A stretch of DNA of 64,000 nt from DASQMT01 sp963839615 (lineage in GTDB: Bacteria; Actinomycetota; Thermoleophilia; Solirubrobacterales; Solirubrobacteraceae). This document shows, piece after piece, positions 15,794-23,950 of the stretch (position 1 is its first letter; every line of letters begins with the position of its first letter). Under the pieces are notes generated by a model. That model did no database searches, had not been told where the DNA came from, and saw only the letters and a list, made by a program, of their open reading frames with translations. Made by a program: the position numbers and the translations under genes. The stretch lies in NCBI GenBank assembly GCA_963839615.1, contig CAWIVY010000010.1:496001-560000 (forward strand), read 5' to 3'.

Positions 15794-16362
15794 ATGGGGA
15801 TCCCCCAGAGGGGGAACCAGCGCTCGAGCTCCGGCTCCACCGGGAGCTCGCGGCCGATCTGGGCCTTGAGGCGGAGCTCGCGCTCGCTGTCGCGCCGTCC
15901 TTCGCCGCCGGCCGGCACGAACGGGTAGAACGAGCCGCGCTTGTAGTTGTAGATCCAGTAAACCGCCTGGTCCTGCGGGTCGCGGAAGGCGAACACCGCG
16001 CAGAGGATCCGCTCCCCGTAGCCGCCGTCCTGCAGCGCCTGCGAGACGACATTGATGCCGACGACGAGGTCCTCGAAGTCCTCGTCGGTCAGCACCATCC
16101 AGCGGTAGCCGAAGCTGTCGTCGGTGCGCTCGACCTTGGTGGCGGCGTCGTCGCCGGTGCCGCGCAGCACTTCTTCCATGTCGGTCACGATCGACGTGAA
16201 GTCCGCCGTCGCGAGCGGCTGGAACACGATCGCGGCCTTGCCCGCGCTGCGCAGTTCGAGCGTCATCTCGAGCGTGACCGCGGCGGTCGACATCGCGAAG
16301 AGCCGGCTCTCGGCCGGCGCCTTCATCTTGCGCTTGCCCGTCAGGATGTCGAGGAAGCCCAT
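15790..16362 (-). CDS. PspA-associated protein PspAB
   Basis: Predicted 190-residue protein starting MGFLDILTGKRKMKAPAESR, the typical PspAB opening. It continues with FAMSTAAVTLEMTLELRSAG and a core DEDFEDLVVGINVVSQALQD, then FYPFVPAGG near the C-terminus. No catalytic motif is known. It starts 8 nt after the htpX stop on the same strand, so htpX-pspAB form an operon that meets pspA-pspAA tail to tail. PspA, PspAA, PspAB and HtpX are known to associate as a membrane-stress set. Confidence 0.8.
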   Translation of the reverse strand: MGFLDILTGKRKMKAPAESRLFAMSTAAVTLEMTLELRSAGKAAIVFQPLATADFTSIVTDMEEVLRGTGDDAATKVERTDDSFGYRWMVLTDEDFEDLVVGINVVSQALQDGGYGERILCAVFAFRDPQDQAVYWIYNYKRGSFYPFVPAGGEGRRDSERELRLKAQIGRELPVEPELERWFPLWGIPI

Positions 16363-16370
16363 GCGCGCGG

Positions 16371-17267
16371 CTACGCGGTGCCCTGCAGCTGCATCTCCAG
16401 GCGGCTGAGCGCCTCGATCCGCTTCTCCATCGGCGGGTGTGTCGAGAACAGGGCGCCGAGCTTCTTGCCGGCGCCGGGCGGGAAGAAGTAGAAGGCCGCG
16501 AGCTCCTGCGTCGCGCGCAGGTCGCGGTCGGGGATCCGCTGCATGCCGCTCGAGATCCGCGTGAGCGCCGAGGCCAGCGCGCTCGGGCGGCCCGTGATCA
16601 TCGCGGCGCCGCGATCGGCCGCGAACTCGCGATAGCGCGAGAGCGCCTGCATGAGGAAGAACGAGACGACGTAGACGCCGATCGAGACGAGGAGCAGAAC
16701 GAGCATGCTCGGGTTGTCGTCGTCGTCGCCGTGGCCGCCGCCGAACAGGAAGCCGAACTGGACGATGTAGGCCGCGATCGTGGCGAAGAACGCCGCCAGC
16801 GTCATCACGAGCACGTCGCGGTTGGCGATGTGGGTGAGCTCGTGCGCCAGCACGCCTTCGAGCTCGGCGGGCGAGAGCAGCTCCATGATCCCGGTGGTCG
16901 CGCACACGGACGCGGACTTCGGCGAGCGGCCGAGCGCGAACGCGTTGGGCATGCGCGTGTCCGCGACCGCCACCTTCGGCTTGGGCAGGTCGGCCTGGAC
17001 GCACAGGCGGTCGATCATCGCGTGCAGCTCCGGCGCCTCCGCCGGGGTCACCTCGCGCGCGCCCATCGCGCGCAGGGCGAGCTTGTCGGATCCGAACAGC
17101 TGGAACGCGGCCAGGCCGCCGGCGATCAGCGCGACCGTGATCCCGTTCACGCCCGATCCGAGCAGGACGACGATCAGGATCACGTAGACGAGACCGAGCA
17201 GGAACATGGTGAAGGCCATCCGGACCTGGAGCCCGGTGTCCTTGCCGAAGGATGTGGGTCGTGGCAT
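16371..17267 (-). CDS. htpX: M48 family zinc metalloprotease HtpX
   Basis: Predicted 298-residue membrane protease. Two N-terminal spans (about residues 18-60) precede the catalytic HELTH (VLAHELTHIANRDV), then two more spans (about 150-205) and the distal zinc ligand Glu in SRYREFAADRGAA. HtpX degrades damaged membrane proteins with FtsH. The ATG at 17267 (MPRPTSFGKD) is taken as start; ATGs at 17279 and further up are possible. Grouped with pspAB; together with pspA-pspAA it points to a membrane-quality module. Confidence 0.92.
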   Translation of the reverse strand: MPRPTSFGKDTGLQVRMAFTMFLLGLVYVILIVVLLGSGVNGITVALIAGGLAAFQLFGSDKLALRAMGAREVTPAEAPELHAMIDRLCVQADLPKPKVAVADTRMPNAFALGRSPKSASVCATTGIMELLSPAELEGVLAHELTHIANRDVLVMTLAAFFATIAAYIVQFGFLFGGGHGDDDDNPSMLVLLLVSIGVYVVSFFLMQALSRYREFAADRGAAMITGRPSALASALTRISSGMQRIPDRDLRATQELAAFYFFPPGAGKKLGALFSTHPPMEKRIEALSRLEMQLQGTA

Positions 17268-17326
17268 GTGTCCGATCATTCTGGCAGCCGGAAGCGCTGC
17301 TTGAGCGAACACTTAGGTAGTCTTTT

Positions 17327-17448
17327 CCGCGCCGAGTCCCACCCGTCGCGCGGGTGGGAGCGGGGGACCCACGAGCGGTTCTGGGGCGAATCCGGGCCTG
17401 TGCGCCCGGTAGCGCGTTGCGCGAGCCCGTCAGCTAACCCCGCAGGCC
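17327..17448 (+). promoter_or_regulatory. ydaO/yuaA-type (cyclic-di-AMP) riboswitch, second copy
   Basis: This has the same order of blocks as the copy at 13.9 kb: AGCGGGGGACCCA (17359-17371), TCTGGGGCGAATCC (17380-17393), and AGCCCGTCAGCTAACCCCGC (17424-17443), which is near-identical to the first. A strong stem CCCACCCG/CGGGTGGG precedes them. It lies about 100 nt upstream of an M23 endopeptidase gene. The remaining 17449-17538 leader has no feature I recognise, but could hold the expression platform. Confidence 0.9.
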
Positions 17449-17551
17449 ATGCGCATGAAACGGCTCGGAAAATCCCTGCACCCTGCATGGTTCGTTGCAT
17501 GCTCCATAACGGGGCGCGGATTTGTGGTCGCACCCCCCGGAGGGGCCTAGC

Positions 17552-18739
17552 ATGGCCCGCCGGATGTCCCGACTACGCCTCTTGATCCTGGTGGCGGCAA
17601 TGCCGCTCGCGCTCTGGCTCGCCGTGCCCGTCATCTCCGACGGCGCGCCGCTGACGAGCCGGATCGAGGCCAAGAAGCGCGCGATCGAGAAGAAGAAGGG
17701 CCGCGAGCGCGTGCTCACGACGACGATCTCGACGTACACGGAGCGGATCAACCTGCTCGAGGGCGACATCACGACGCTGCAGGAGCGCCAGCTGCGCATC
17801 GAGACCGACCTCGCCAACAAGCGCGAGGAGCTCGCGCGCATCCAGGACGATCTGCGCCGCGAGCGCATCCGCCGGGACCGGCTGCGGGCGCGCCTGGCCG
17901 AGGCGCGCGCCGCGCTGAGCGACCGGCTCGTCGAGCTCTACAAGGCCGACGAGCCCGACGTCGTCACCGTGATCCTCGAATCCGACGGCTTCGCCGACCT
18001 GCTCGAGCGCGCCGAGTTCATGCAGCGCGTCTCGCAGCAGGACGCGCGCATCATCGACCGCGTCCGGGAGGCCAAGGAGGAAGCGGTCGCGGCGGAGAAG
18101 CGCCTGGACGCGCTCGAGGAGCGCCAGCGCAAGGTCACGGCCGAGGTCGCGCGGCGCGCGGCCGAGGTGGACGCGATCAAGGACCGCCTCGTCGACCGCC
18201 AGAACGAGATCGTCGGTGCGCGCGCGGTGAAGTCGGACGCGCTCGCCACGACCCGCGCGCACCGCCACGACCTCGAGGGCGACCTCGCCGCGCTCGAGAA
18301 GGAGCAGGCCGCGGTGCTCGCCAAGATCCAGTCGGCCCAGGGCGGCGGCGCGGCGGGCCCGATCCGCCAGGGCTCGGGCGCGCTGATCTGGCCCGTCAAC
18401 GGACCGGTGGTCTCCGGGTTCGGCATGCGCTGGGGCCGCCTCCACGCCGGCGTCGACATCGCCGTGCCCGCGGGGACCGCCATCCGGGCCGCCGACTCGG
18501 GCACGGTCGTGCTGCTCGGCTGGACCGGCGGCTACGGCAACTACACGTGCATCGCGCACGGCGGATCGCTCTCCACCTGCTACGCGCACCAGTCGAGCTA
18601 CGCGACCTCGATGGGCGCGCGCGTGAGCAAGGGCCAGGTGATCGGCCGCGTCGGCTGCACGGGCCATTGCTTCGGCGACCATCTGCACTTCGAGACGCGC
18701 GTCAACGGGGCGCCGGTCGACCCGTTGGGCTACCTCTAG
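17552..18739 (+). CDS. Secreted coiled-coil M23 (LytM-type) endopeptidase, EnvC/NlpD-like
   Basis: Predicted 395-residue exported protein. A signal or anchor segment (LLILVAAMPLALWLAVPVI, about residues 9-27) is followed by a long charged coiled coil (about 35-270) and then the LytM domain. The zinc ligands are visible in HAGVDIAVPAG and HLHFETRVNG. EnvC/RipA-like proteins of this build either cut peptide cross-bridges or activate amidases in cell separation. The ATG follows GGAGGGG with a 6-nt gap. Control by the upstream cyclic-di-AMP riboswitch is expected. Confidence 0.9.
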   Translation: MARRMSRLRLLILVAAMPLALWLAVPVISDGAPLTSRIEAKKRAIEKKKGRERVLTTTISTYTERINLLEGDITTLQERQLRIETDLANKREELARIQDDLRRERIRRDRLRARLAEARAALSDRLVELYKADEPDVVTVILESDGFADLLERAEFMQRVSQQDARIIDRVREAKEEAVAAEKRLDALEERQRKVTAEVARRAAEVDAIKDRLVDRQNEIVGARAVKSDALATTRAHRHDLEGDLAALEKEQAAVLAKIQSAQGGGAAGPIRQGSGALIWPVNGPVVSGFGMRWGRLHAGVDIAVPAGTAIRAADSGTVVLLGWTGGYGNYTCIAHGGSLSTCYAHQSSYATSMGARVSKGQVIGRVGCTGHCFGDHLHFETRVNGAPVDPLGYL

Positions 18740-18760
18740 CCGCTGCGTACCCTGTAGCCC

Positions 18761-19522
18761 ATGCAGCCCGAGATCGAGCTCGGCCCGCTGACCCTGCAGA
18801 CCTTCGGCCTCATGCTGGGGCTCGGATTCGTGGTCGCGGGCATCTTCGCCCAGAAGTACCTCAAGGAGCTCGGCCGGCCGGCGGACTGGGCCTACGAGAT
18901 GGTGTTCGCCGCGATCGTCGGCGGCATCGTCGGCGCGCGCCTGTGGGCGGTGGTCGAGAACTGGGACGAGTCCAAGGACGACCTCTTCGGCTCGCTCCTC
19001 TCGGGCTCCGGGCTGGTCTTCTACGGCGGGCTGCTGGGCGGCGCGATCGCCGTGCTCGGCTGGGCGCGGCACCGCGGCGTGCTCGACCTCAAGACGCTCG
19101 ACACGGCCGCTGTGCCGCTGGCGGCCGCGTACGCGATCGGCCGGATCGGCTGCCAGCTCGCCGGCGACGGCGACTACGGCAAGCCGTGGGACGGGCCGTG
19201 GGCGATGGCGTATCCCGACGGCACCGTGCCGACGACCGAGGAGGTCCACCCGACGCCCGTGTACGAGACGCTCACGATGGGGCTGGTGGCGTGGTTCCTC
19301 TGGAGCCGCCGCCACAGCATGCGCCCGGGCGGCCTGTTCGCCCTCTACCTCGTGCTCGCGGGCACCGAGCGCTTCCTCGTCGAGTTCCTGCGGGTCAACG
19401 ACCGCGTCTTCGCGGGCCTGACCCTGCCGCAGCTGATCGCGCTGGCGATGGTCGCCGCGGGCTCGATCTGGCTGCTGCGGATGCGCAGCGCGCGCGGCGT
19501 GCCCGCGACAGCTCGGTCCTGA
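18761..19522 (+). CDS. lgt: Prolipoprotein diacylglyceryl transferase
   Basis: Predicted 253-residue polytopic membrane enzyme that moves a diacylglyceryl group from phosphatidylglycerol to the lipobox Cys, the first step of lipoprotein maturation. The signature region is GRIGCQLAGDGDYGKPWDGP (catalytic Arg and Asn/Asp-rich loop). HPTPVYETL and GTERFLVEFLR are also diagnostic. TACCCT ends 7 nt before the ATG, so it may have its own leaderless promoter despite lying 21 nt after the endopeptidase. Several lipoproteins in this window are likely clients. Confidence 0.94.
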   Translation: MQPEIELGPLTLQTFGLMLGLGFVVAGIFAQKYLKELGRPADWAYEMVFAAIVGGIVGARLWAVVENWDESKDDLFGSLLSGSGLVFYGGLLGGAIAVLGWARHRGVLDLKTLDTAAVPLAAAYAIGRIGCQLAGDGDYGKPWDGPWAMAYPDGTVPTTEEVHPTPVYETLTMGLVAWFLWSRRHSMRPGGLFALYLVLAGTERFLVEFLRVNDRVFAGLTLPQLIALAMVAAGSIWLLRMRSARGVPATARS

Positions 19523-19528
19523 GGACGC

Positions 19529-20314
19529 TCAGCGCTCGCGCTTGCGGGCGACCACGAGCAGGTATTCGTAGCCGTACTCCGCCGGTCCCTCCGGCGCGCC
19601 GCGGTTCGCCCGCTCGGCGAAGCCCAGGAACTCGCGGTTCAGTGCCGCGGCGCGCTCCGGCTGGTCCGCCAGGCTCGCGAAGATCGCCACCGCCGGCCCG
19701 AATGTCTGCTTGAAGAACTCGCGATAGGCGCGCGGGCCGGCGGCTCGCTCGACGTACTCGGCGCGGGTGAGCCGGAGCGATTCGACGCGGTCGCCGAACA
19801 GCTCGCGGACGTGCTCCTCGCTGCCCCAGAGGAGCGGCGGCAGCGCTCCCGGCGGCGGCGCCGGGGCGTACGGCGCGAGTACGCCGAAGAAGTCGGCCGC
19901 GAGGCCCTCGGGCGTGAAGTTGGCCATCCCGATCGTGCCGCCGGGGCGGCACACGCGCACCAGTTCCTCCGCCACCGCCGCGTGGTCCGGGGCGAAGATC
20001 GCGCCGAACGACGAGGTCACGGCGTCGAACTCGCCGTCGGCGAAGGGGAGCTCCTGCGCGTCGGCCTGCACCCATTCGAGCTCGACGCCGCGCTCGCTCG
20101 CCTCGCGCCTGCCGGCCGCGAAGTGCTCGGGCGTGATGTCGCTCGCCACGACCGTCGCCCCGGCCTCGGCCGCCCGGATCGCCACGTTGCCGGTGCCCGC
20201 CGCGACGTCGAGCACGCGCTGGCCGGGACCGATCCCGCAGGCTTCGACGACGACGGGCCCGATCTCCCAGACGAGCTCCTTCGCGAAGCGGTGGTAGTCG
20301 CCCAGCGCCCACAT
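19529..20314 (-). CDS. Class I SAM-dependent methyltransferase
   Basis: Predicted 261-residue cytoplasmic methyltransferase. SAM-binding motif I is VLDVAAGTGNVAIRAA (near residues 34-49); motif II has VVASDITPEH, and FDAVTSSFGAIFAPD corresponds to motif IV. The Trp/Arg-rich N-terminus GDYHRFAKEL resembles UbiE/Coq5-like enzymes acting on small molecules. Substrate unknown. TACCGT lies 8 nt before the ATG, so it is probably leaderless and transcribed independently of the upstream LuxR-type gene. Confidence 0.85.
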   Translation of the reverse strand: MWALGDYHRFAKELVWEIGPVVVEACGIGPGQRVLDVAAGTGNVAIRAAEAGATVVASDITPEHFAAGRREASERGVELEWVQADAQELPFADGEFDAVTSSFGAIFAPDHAAVAEELVRVCRPGGTIGMANFTPEGLAADFFGVLAPYAPAPPPGALPPLLWGSEEHVRELFGDRVESLRLTRAEYVERAAGPRAYREFFKQTFGPAVAIFASLADQPERAAALNREFLGFAERANRGAPEGPAEYGYEYLLVVARKRER

Positions 20315-20352
20315 GGAGAGCGACGGTAGTCCCAGGTCCGCCGCGATTCATC

Positions 20353-20390
20353 GCCAGGACCGGCCATCTTGCGGGATGGCCGGTTCTGGC
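20353..20390 (-). terminator. Strong hairpin after the LuxR-type gene
   Basis: GCCAGGACCGGCCATC (20353-20368) and GATGGCCGGTTCTGGC (20375-20390) pair over 16 bp with one G-T wobble and a 6-nt loop. The stem begins at the stop codon of the LuxR-type gene on the minus strand and precedes the methyltransferase promoter. No T-run, as in many actinobacterial terminators. Confidence 0.55.
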
Positions 20391-22024
20391 TACAGCCCGG
20401 CGCGCACGGCGTAGACGGCCGCTGCCGCGCGGGAGGGCAGGGCGAGCTTGCGCAGGATGCTGGTCACGTGGCGATGCACGGTGTGCTCGCTCACCACGAG
20501 GCGCGCGGCGATCTGGCGGTTCGTCAGTCCCTCGGTCAGGAGCAGGAGCACCTCGTGCTCGCGCGGCGTCAGCCCCGCCGGCCTGGTCCGCGGCGCGTCG
20601 AGCAGCGCGCGCGCCCGCTGCGCCTCGACCGCGGCACCGAGCTCTTCCAGCCGCGCGAACGCCGCTCGCAGCTCCTGCTCGGCCATGTCGGCGCGACCGA
20701 GCGCGACAAGGCTCGCTGCCAGGCCGATCCGCGCCCGCGCGGCCTCGAACGGCGTGCCACCGCGCTCGAACGCGTCGACCGCGTCCTCCAGCAGCGGACG
20801 CGCTCGCTCGTGGCGGCCGCGGGCCGCCTCGAGGGCGCCCTGCGCCAGGTCGGCCGCGGCGCGCAGCGCTGCGACCCCGGCCGGGAGCTCGATCGCGCGC
20901 AGGGCCTCCACCGCCGCCGCGGCCGCTTCGAGCTCGCCGCGCGCGATCCGCGCGTGCGCGAGCAGCTCGAGCGCGGGCAGCCTGCCGAGCCGCTGCTCAC
21001 CGCCGCTCTGCCGCAGGCAGCGTTCGGCAAGCTCGGCCGCGCGTGCGGCGTCGCCGCGGTCGAGCGCCAGCGAAGCACGGCAGAGCTGCGCCCCCGCGCC
21101 CTCGCCGGCGTCTGCGAGCAGGCGCTCGGCCTCCGTGGGCCGGCCCTGGCGACGGCGCAGCTCGGCGAGCCACACGAGCGCGCCGGGCACGTAAGCGGGA
21201 CGTGAGCGCGACAGGTCGCGCACCGCCGCATCGAGCTCGGTCTCAGCGTCCTGCCAGCGGCCGCGTGAGAGATGGACCGCGCCGTAGTGCTCGCGGCAGA
21301 AGCCGCGCATGTATCCGCTGCGGTAGCGCTCGGCGAACTCCGCGATCCGGTCGCACCACTCGAACGCTCGCCTGTAGTCGCGCACCTCGACGCAGGCGGA
21401 GACGAGCATGCAGCACGTCCAGGCGATCGAGATCGGGATCGTCGCGTCGCCCTCGAGCGCGGTCGCAGTCGCCTCGTCCAGGCAGCGCATGCCCTCGCTG
21501 ACGCGAGCGCAGGTGACGAGCACCCTGCCCTCGAGCGCGAGACCCAGCATCTCGAGGTCCGCCACGCCGCAGCGCCGCCCGAGATCGGCCGTGCTCACCG
21601 CCAGTTCGCGCGCGGACGCGGTATCGCCGCTCAGCGCTGCGATGAAGCCCGTCTGGAACCACAGCCAGCCGTGATCGGGGCCGGGCTCGAGCGGTTCGAG
21701 CAGCCGCGCGGCACGCCGCAGCCAGCCGGACGCCACGGCGGTGGCGCCGTTGAAATCGAGCTCGTCGCAGGCCAGCCAGGTGGCCATGCGCGCTGCGCCC
21801 GCAGGCTCCCCGCGGCGCTTGTACAGGCGGAAGGCCCGCTCGCGCGCGGCGAACAGCGTCGCGGCGTCGTCGAGCCACCACGCCGCCCAGCTGAGCCCCT
21901 CGAGCGCCTCGGGCTCCTCACCCGCCTCGAGCGCCCTGACGAACGCGGCCCTCGCTGCCTCCCAACGACCCTCGGCCAGCTCGGCGAGGCCCAGTTCGAC
22001 GCCGGGGGCGATGACCTCCTTCAT
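20390..22024 (-). CDS. LuxR-type transcriptional regulator with TPR-like sensor region
   Basis: Predicted 544-residue regulator. The last 60 residues are a LuxR/GerE helix-turn-helix (LTPREHEVLLLLTEGLTNRQ, then VVSEHTVHRHVTSIL). The rest is a long alpha-helical region rich in Ala, Leu, Glu and Arg with repeating helix pairs (GRWEAARAAFVRAL, ALEGLSWAAWWLDD), typical of tetratricopeptide-like signalling regions of MalT/LAL relatives. I find no Walker A NTPase domain, so it lacks the STAND module. ATG 22024 overlaps the preceding hydrolase stop by ATGA, so the two are co-translated. Confidence 0.85.
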   Translation of the reverse strand: MKEVIAPGVELGLAELAEGRWEAARAAFVRALEAGEEPEALEGLSWAAWWLDDAATLFAARERAFRLYKRRGEPAGAARMATWLACDELDFNGATAVASGWLRRAARLLEPLEPGPDHGWLWFQTGFIAALSGDTASARELAVSTADLGRRCGVADLEMLGLALEGRVLVTCARVSEGMRCLDEATATALEGDATIPISIAWTCCMLVSACVEVRDYRRAFEWCDRIAEFAERYRSGYMRGFCREHYGAVHLSRGRWQDAETELDAAVRDLSRSRPAYVPGALVWLAELRRRQGRPTEAERLLADAGEGAGAQLCRASLALDRGDAARAAELAERCLRQSGGEQRLGRLPALELLAHARIARGELEAAAAAVEALRAIELPAGVAALRAAADLAQGALEAARGRHERARPLLEDAVDAFERGGTPFEAARARIGLAASLVALGRADMAEQELRAAFARLEELGAAVEAQRARALLDAPRTRPAGLTPREHEVLLLLTEGLTNRQIAARLVVSEHTVHRHVTSILRKLALPSRAAAAVYAVRAGL

Positions 22025-22680
22025 CCGATCGCCTCGCGCAGCCACGCCAGTGCCGCCGCCTGAGCGGACGGGTCGTGCTGCACCGAGCGGTGGTCACCGC
22101 CGGGCGTCACCTGCAGGCGCGACGCGGGATTGCGGAACCATGCTGCCAGCTCGCGCGAGCCGGCCACCGGCACCTGCTCGTCGCCCTCGGCGTGCTGGAT
22201 CAGGACGGGCAACTCGAGCGCGGCGACCGCCGGCTCGAGCGGGTGCGCGGCGAGCAGCGCCTCCAGCGCGGCGGTGTCGGCAGCGACGTCGAGCCTGCCA
22301 GTGCGCAACCCGCGCGCCAGCAGCGCCGCCGGCGCGGGGCAGATCGCGACGACGGCGGCCGCCCCGGCGAGCTCCGCCGCGACGAGCGCCAGATAGCCGC
22401 CCATGCTCGAGCCGCGCAGCGCGAACGGGATCCCCGCCGGCAGCAGCGCCGCGGCCGCCGCGACGTCGTCGACGGCGCTGCCGTCGAGCATCCCGCCGCT
22501 CTCGCCGTGCCCGCGCATGTCGTAGCGGACGGCGGCGAGCCCCGCGGCGGTCGCCGCCGCGGCCATGTCGGCGTGATTCTCCTTGCGCGAGCCGGCGCCG
22601 TGCAGGATCAGCAGCCCGCCCCAGGGCTCGCTCGCCGGCAGGTCGAGCAGGTGCGCGAGGGCGGAGGCCGAATGCGTCAT
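22021..22680 (-). CDS. Alpha/beta hydrolase
   Basis: Predicted 219-residue serine hydrolase of the dienelactone-hydrolase/lysophospholipase type. It opens LDLPASEPWGGLLILHGAGS (oxyanion-hole HGAG), has the nucleophile elbow RGSSMGGYLAL, and Asp and His late in the sequence (QHAEGDEQVPV and GGDHRSVQHD). Start: ATG 22680 avoids overlap with divergent lysA; ATG 22695 (five more codons) would overlap its first codon. Coupled with the LuxR-type gene downstream. Substrate unknown. Confidence 0.8.
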   Translation of the reverse strand: MTHSASALAHLLDLPASEPWGGLLILHGAGSRKENHADMAAAATAAGLAAVRYDMRGHGESGGMLDGSAVDDVAAAAALLPAGIPFALRGSSMGGYLALVAAELAGAAAVVAICPAPAALLARGLRTGRLDVAADTAALEALLAAHPLEPAVAALELPVLIQHAEGDEQVPVAGSRELAAWFRNPASRLQVTPGGDHRSVQHDPSAQAAALAWLREAIG

Positions 22681-22693
22681 GCTTGCGCCGATC

Positions 22694-23950
22694 ATGGCCG
22701 CCGCGACCCTCGCCGTCTACCCCGAGGCATCGTCCGTGCAGGACGGGCGGCTCGCGATCGGCGGCTGCGACGCGGTCGAGCTGGCGCGCGAGTTCGGCAC
22801 GCCCGCCTACGTGATGGCCGAGGACGACCTGCGCGCCCGCGCGCGCGCGTTCAGGACGGCGCTCGAAACGCACCACGACGGGCCCGGCGAGGTGATCTTC
22901 GCGTCGAAGGCCTGCCCGGCGACCGCGGTGCTGCGCCTGTTCGCCGAAGCGGGCCTGGGCTGCGACGTCGCCTCCGGCGGCGAGCTGCACCTCGCGCTGA
23001 AGGCCGGCTTCGCGCCCGAGCGCCTCTACCTGCACGGCAACGCGAAGTCCGAGGACGAGCTGCGGGGGGCCGTCGAAGCCGGCGTCGGCTGGGTCGTCGT
23101 CGACAACGTCGAGGACGTCGTCAAGCTCGGGCGCGTGCTGCCCGAGGACGGGCGCCAGCGCGTGCTGCTGCGGATCCGGCCGGGCGTCGACGCCGACACG
23201 CACGCGGCGATCCTGACCGGGCACGCCGAGTCCAAGTTCGGGCTCGACCCGCGCGAGGCCCGCGCGCTCGCGGCGGACCCGCCGGACCACCTCGACGTCC
23301 AGGGCTTCCACTTCCACCTCGGCTCCCAGCTGGCCGACCCGACGCCCTACCGCGCGGCGATCGGCGTCCTCGCCGGGCTCGGCGAGCAGCCGGTCTACAG
23401 CCTCGGCGGCGGGTACGCCGTCGCGTACACGCCCGACGACCGGCCGCCGGGGATCGACGCGTCCGTGGGCGCCGTGGTCGAGGCGGCGCACGACCTGCTC
23501 GGACCCGGCAAGCGGCTGGTGATCGAGCCCGGCCGCGCGCTCGTCGCCAACGCCGGCGTGACGCTCTACACGGTCGAGTCGGTCAAGCGGCTGCCGGGCG
23601 GCGGGAGGATCGTGGCCGTCGACGGCGGCATGTCCGACAACCCGCGCCCGATGCTCTACGACGCCGCCTACGAGGCCTGCCTGGCCGACCGCTGCGGCGA
23701 GGAGGGCGAGCCCGCGACGGTCGTCGGCAAGCACTGCGAGTCCGGCGACGTGCTCGTCCGCCGCACGCGCCTGCCGGACGCGCAGCCGGGCGACGTGCTC
23801 GTGACGCCCGTGACCGGCGCCTACGGGCATGCGATGGCGTCGAACTACAACGGGCTGCCGCGCCCGCCCGTCGTCTTCTGTGCCGGCGGCGAGGCCCGCG
23901 CCGTCATCCGCCGCGAGACCTACGAGGAGCTGGGTGCCAGAGACGTTTGA
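22694..23950 (+). CDS. lysA: Diaminopimelate decarboxylase
   Basis: Predicted 418-residue PLP-dependent enzyme turning meso-diaminopimelate into lysine. The PLP lysine lies in VIFASKACPATAV (near residue 76). HFHLGSQL, the glycine loop YSLGGGYAVAY, and EPGRALVANAGV are all present. CESGDVL near the C-terminus provides the substrate-binding Cys from the other subunit. Full length for the family. First gene of a tight cluster with hom, thrC, thrB, that is, lysine and threonine branches of the aspartate pathway. Confidence 0.94.
   Translation: MAAATLAVYPEASSVQDGRLAIGGCDAVELAREFGTPAYVMAEDDLRARARAFRTALETHHDGPGEVIFASKACPATAVLRLFAEAGLGCDVASGGELHLALKAGFAPERLYLHGNAKSEDELRGAVEAGVGWVVVDNVEDVVKLGRVLPEDGRQRVLLRIRPGVDADTHAAILTGHAESKFGLDPREARALAADPPDHLDVQGFHFHLGSQLADPTPYRAAIGVLAGLGEQPVYSLGGGYAVAYTPDDRPPGIDASVGAVVEAAHDLLGPGKRLVIEPGRALVANAGVTLYTVESVKRLPGGGRIVAVDGGMSDNPRPMLYDAAYEACLADRCGEEGEPATVVGKHCESGDVLVRRTRLPDAQPGDVLVTPVTGAYGHAMASNYNGLPRPPVVFCAGGEARAVIRRETYEELGARDV

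Noticed and set aside
17573..19315. 580-codon minus-strand frame
   Set aside because: Shadow of the M23 endopeptidase and lgt genes; no domain or ribosome site.
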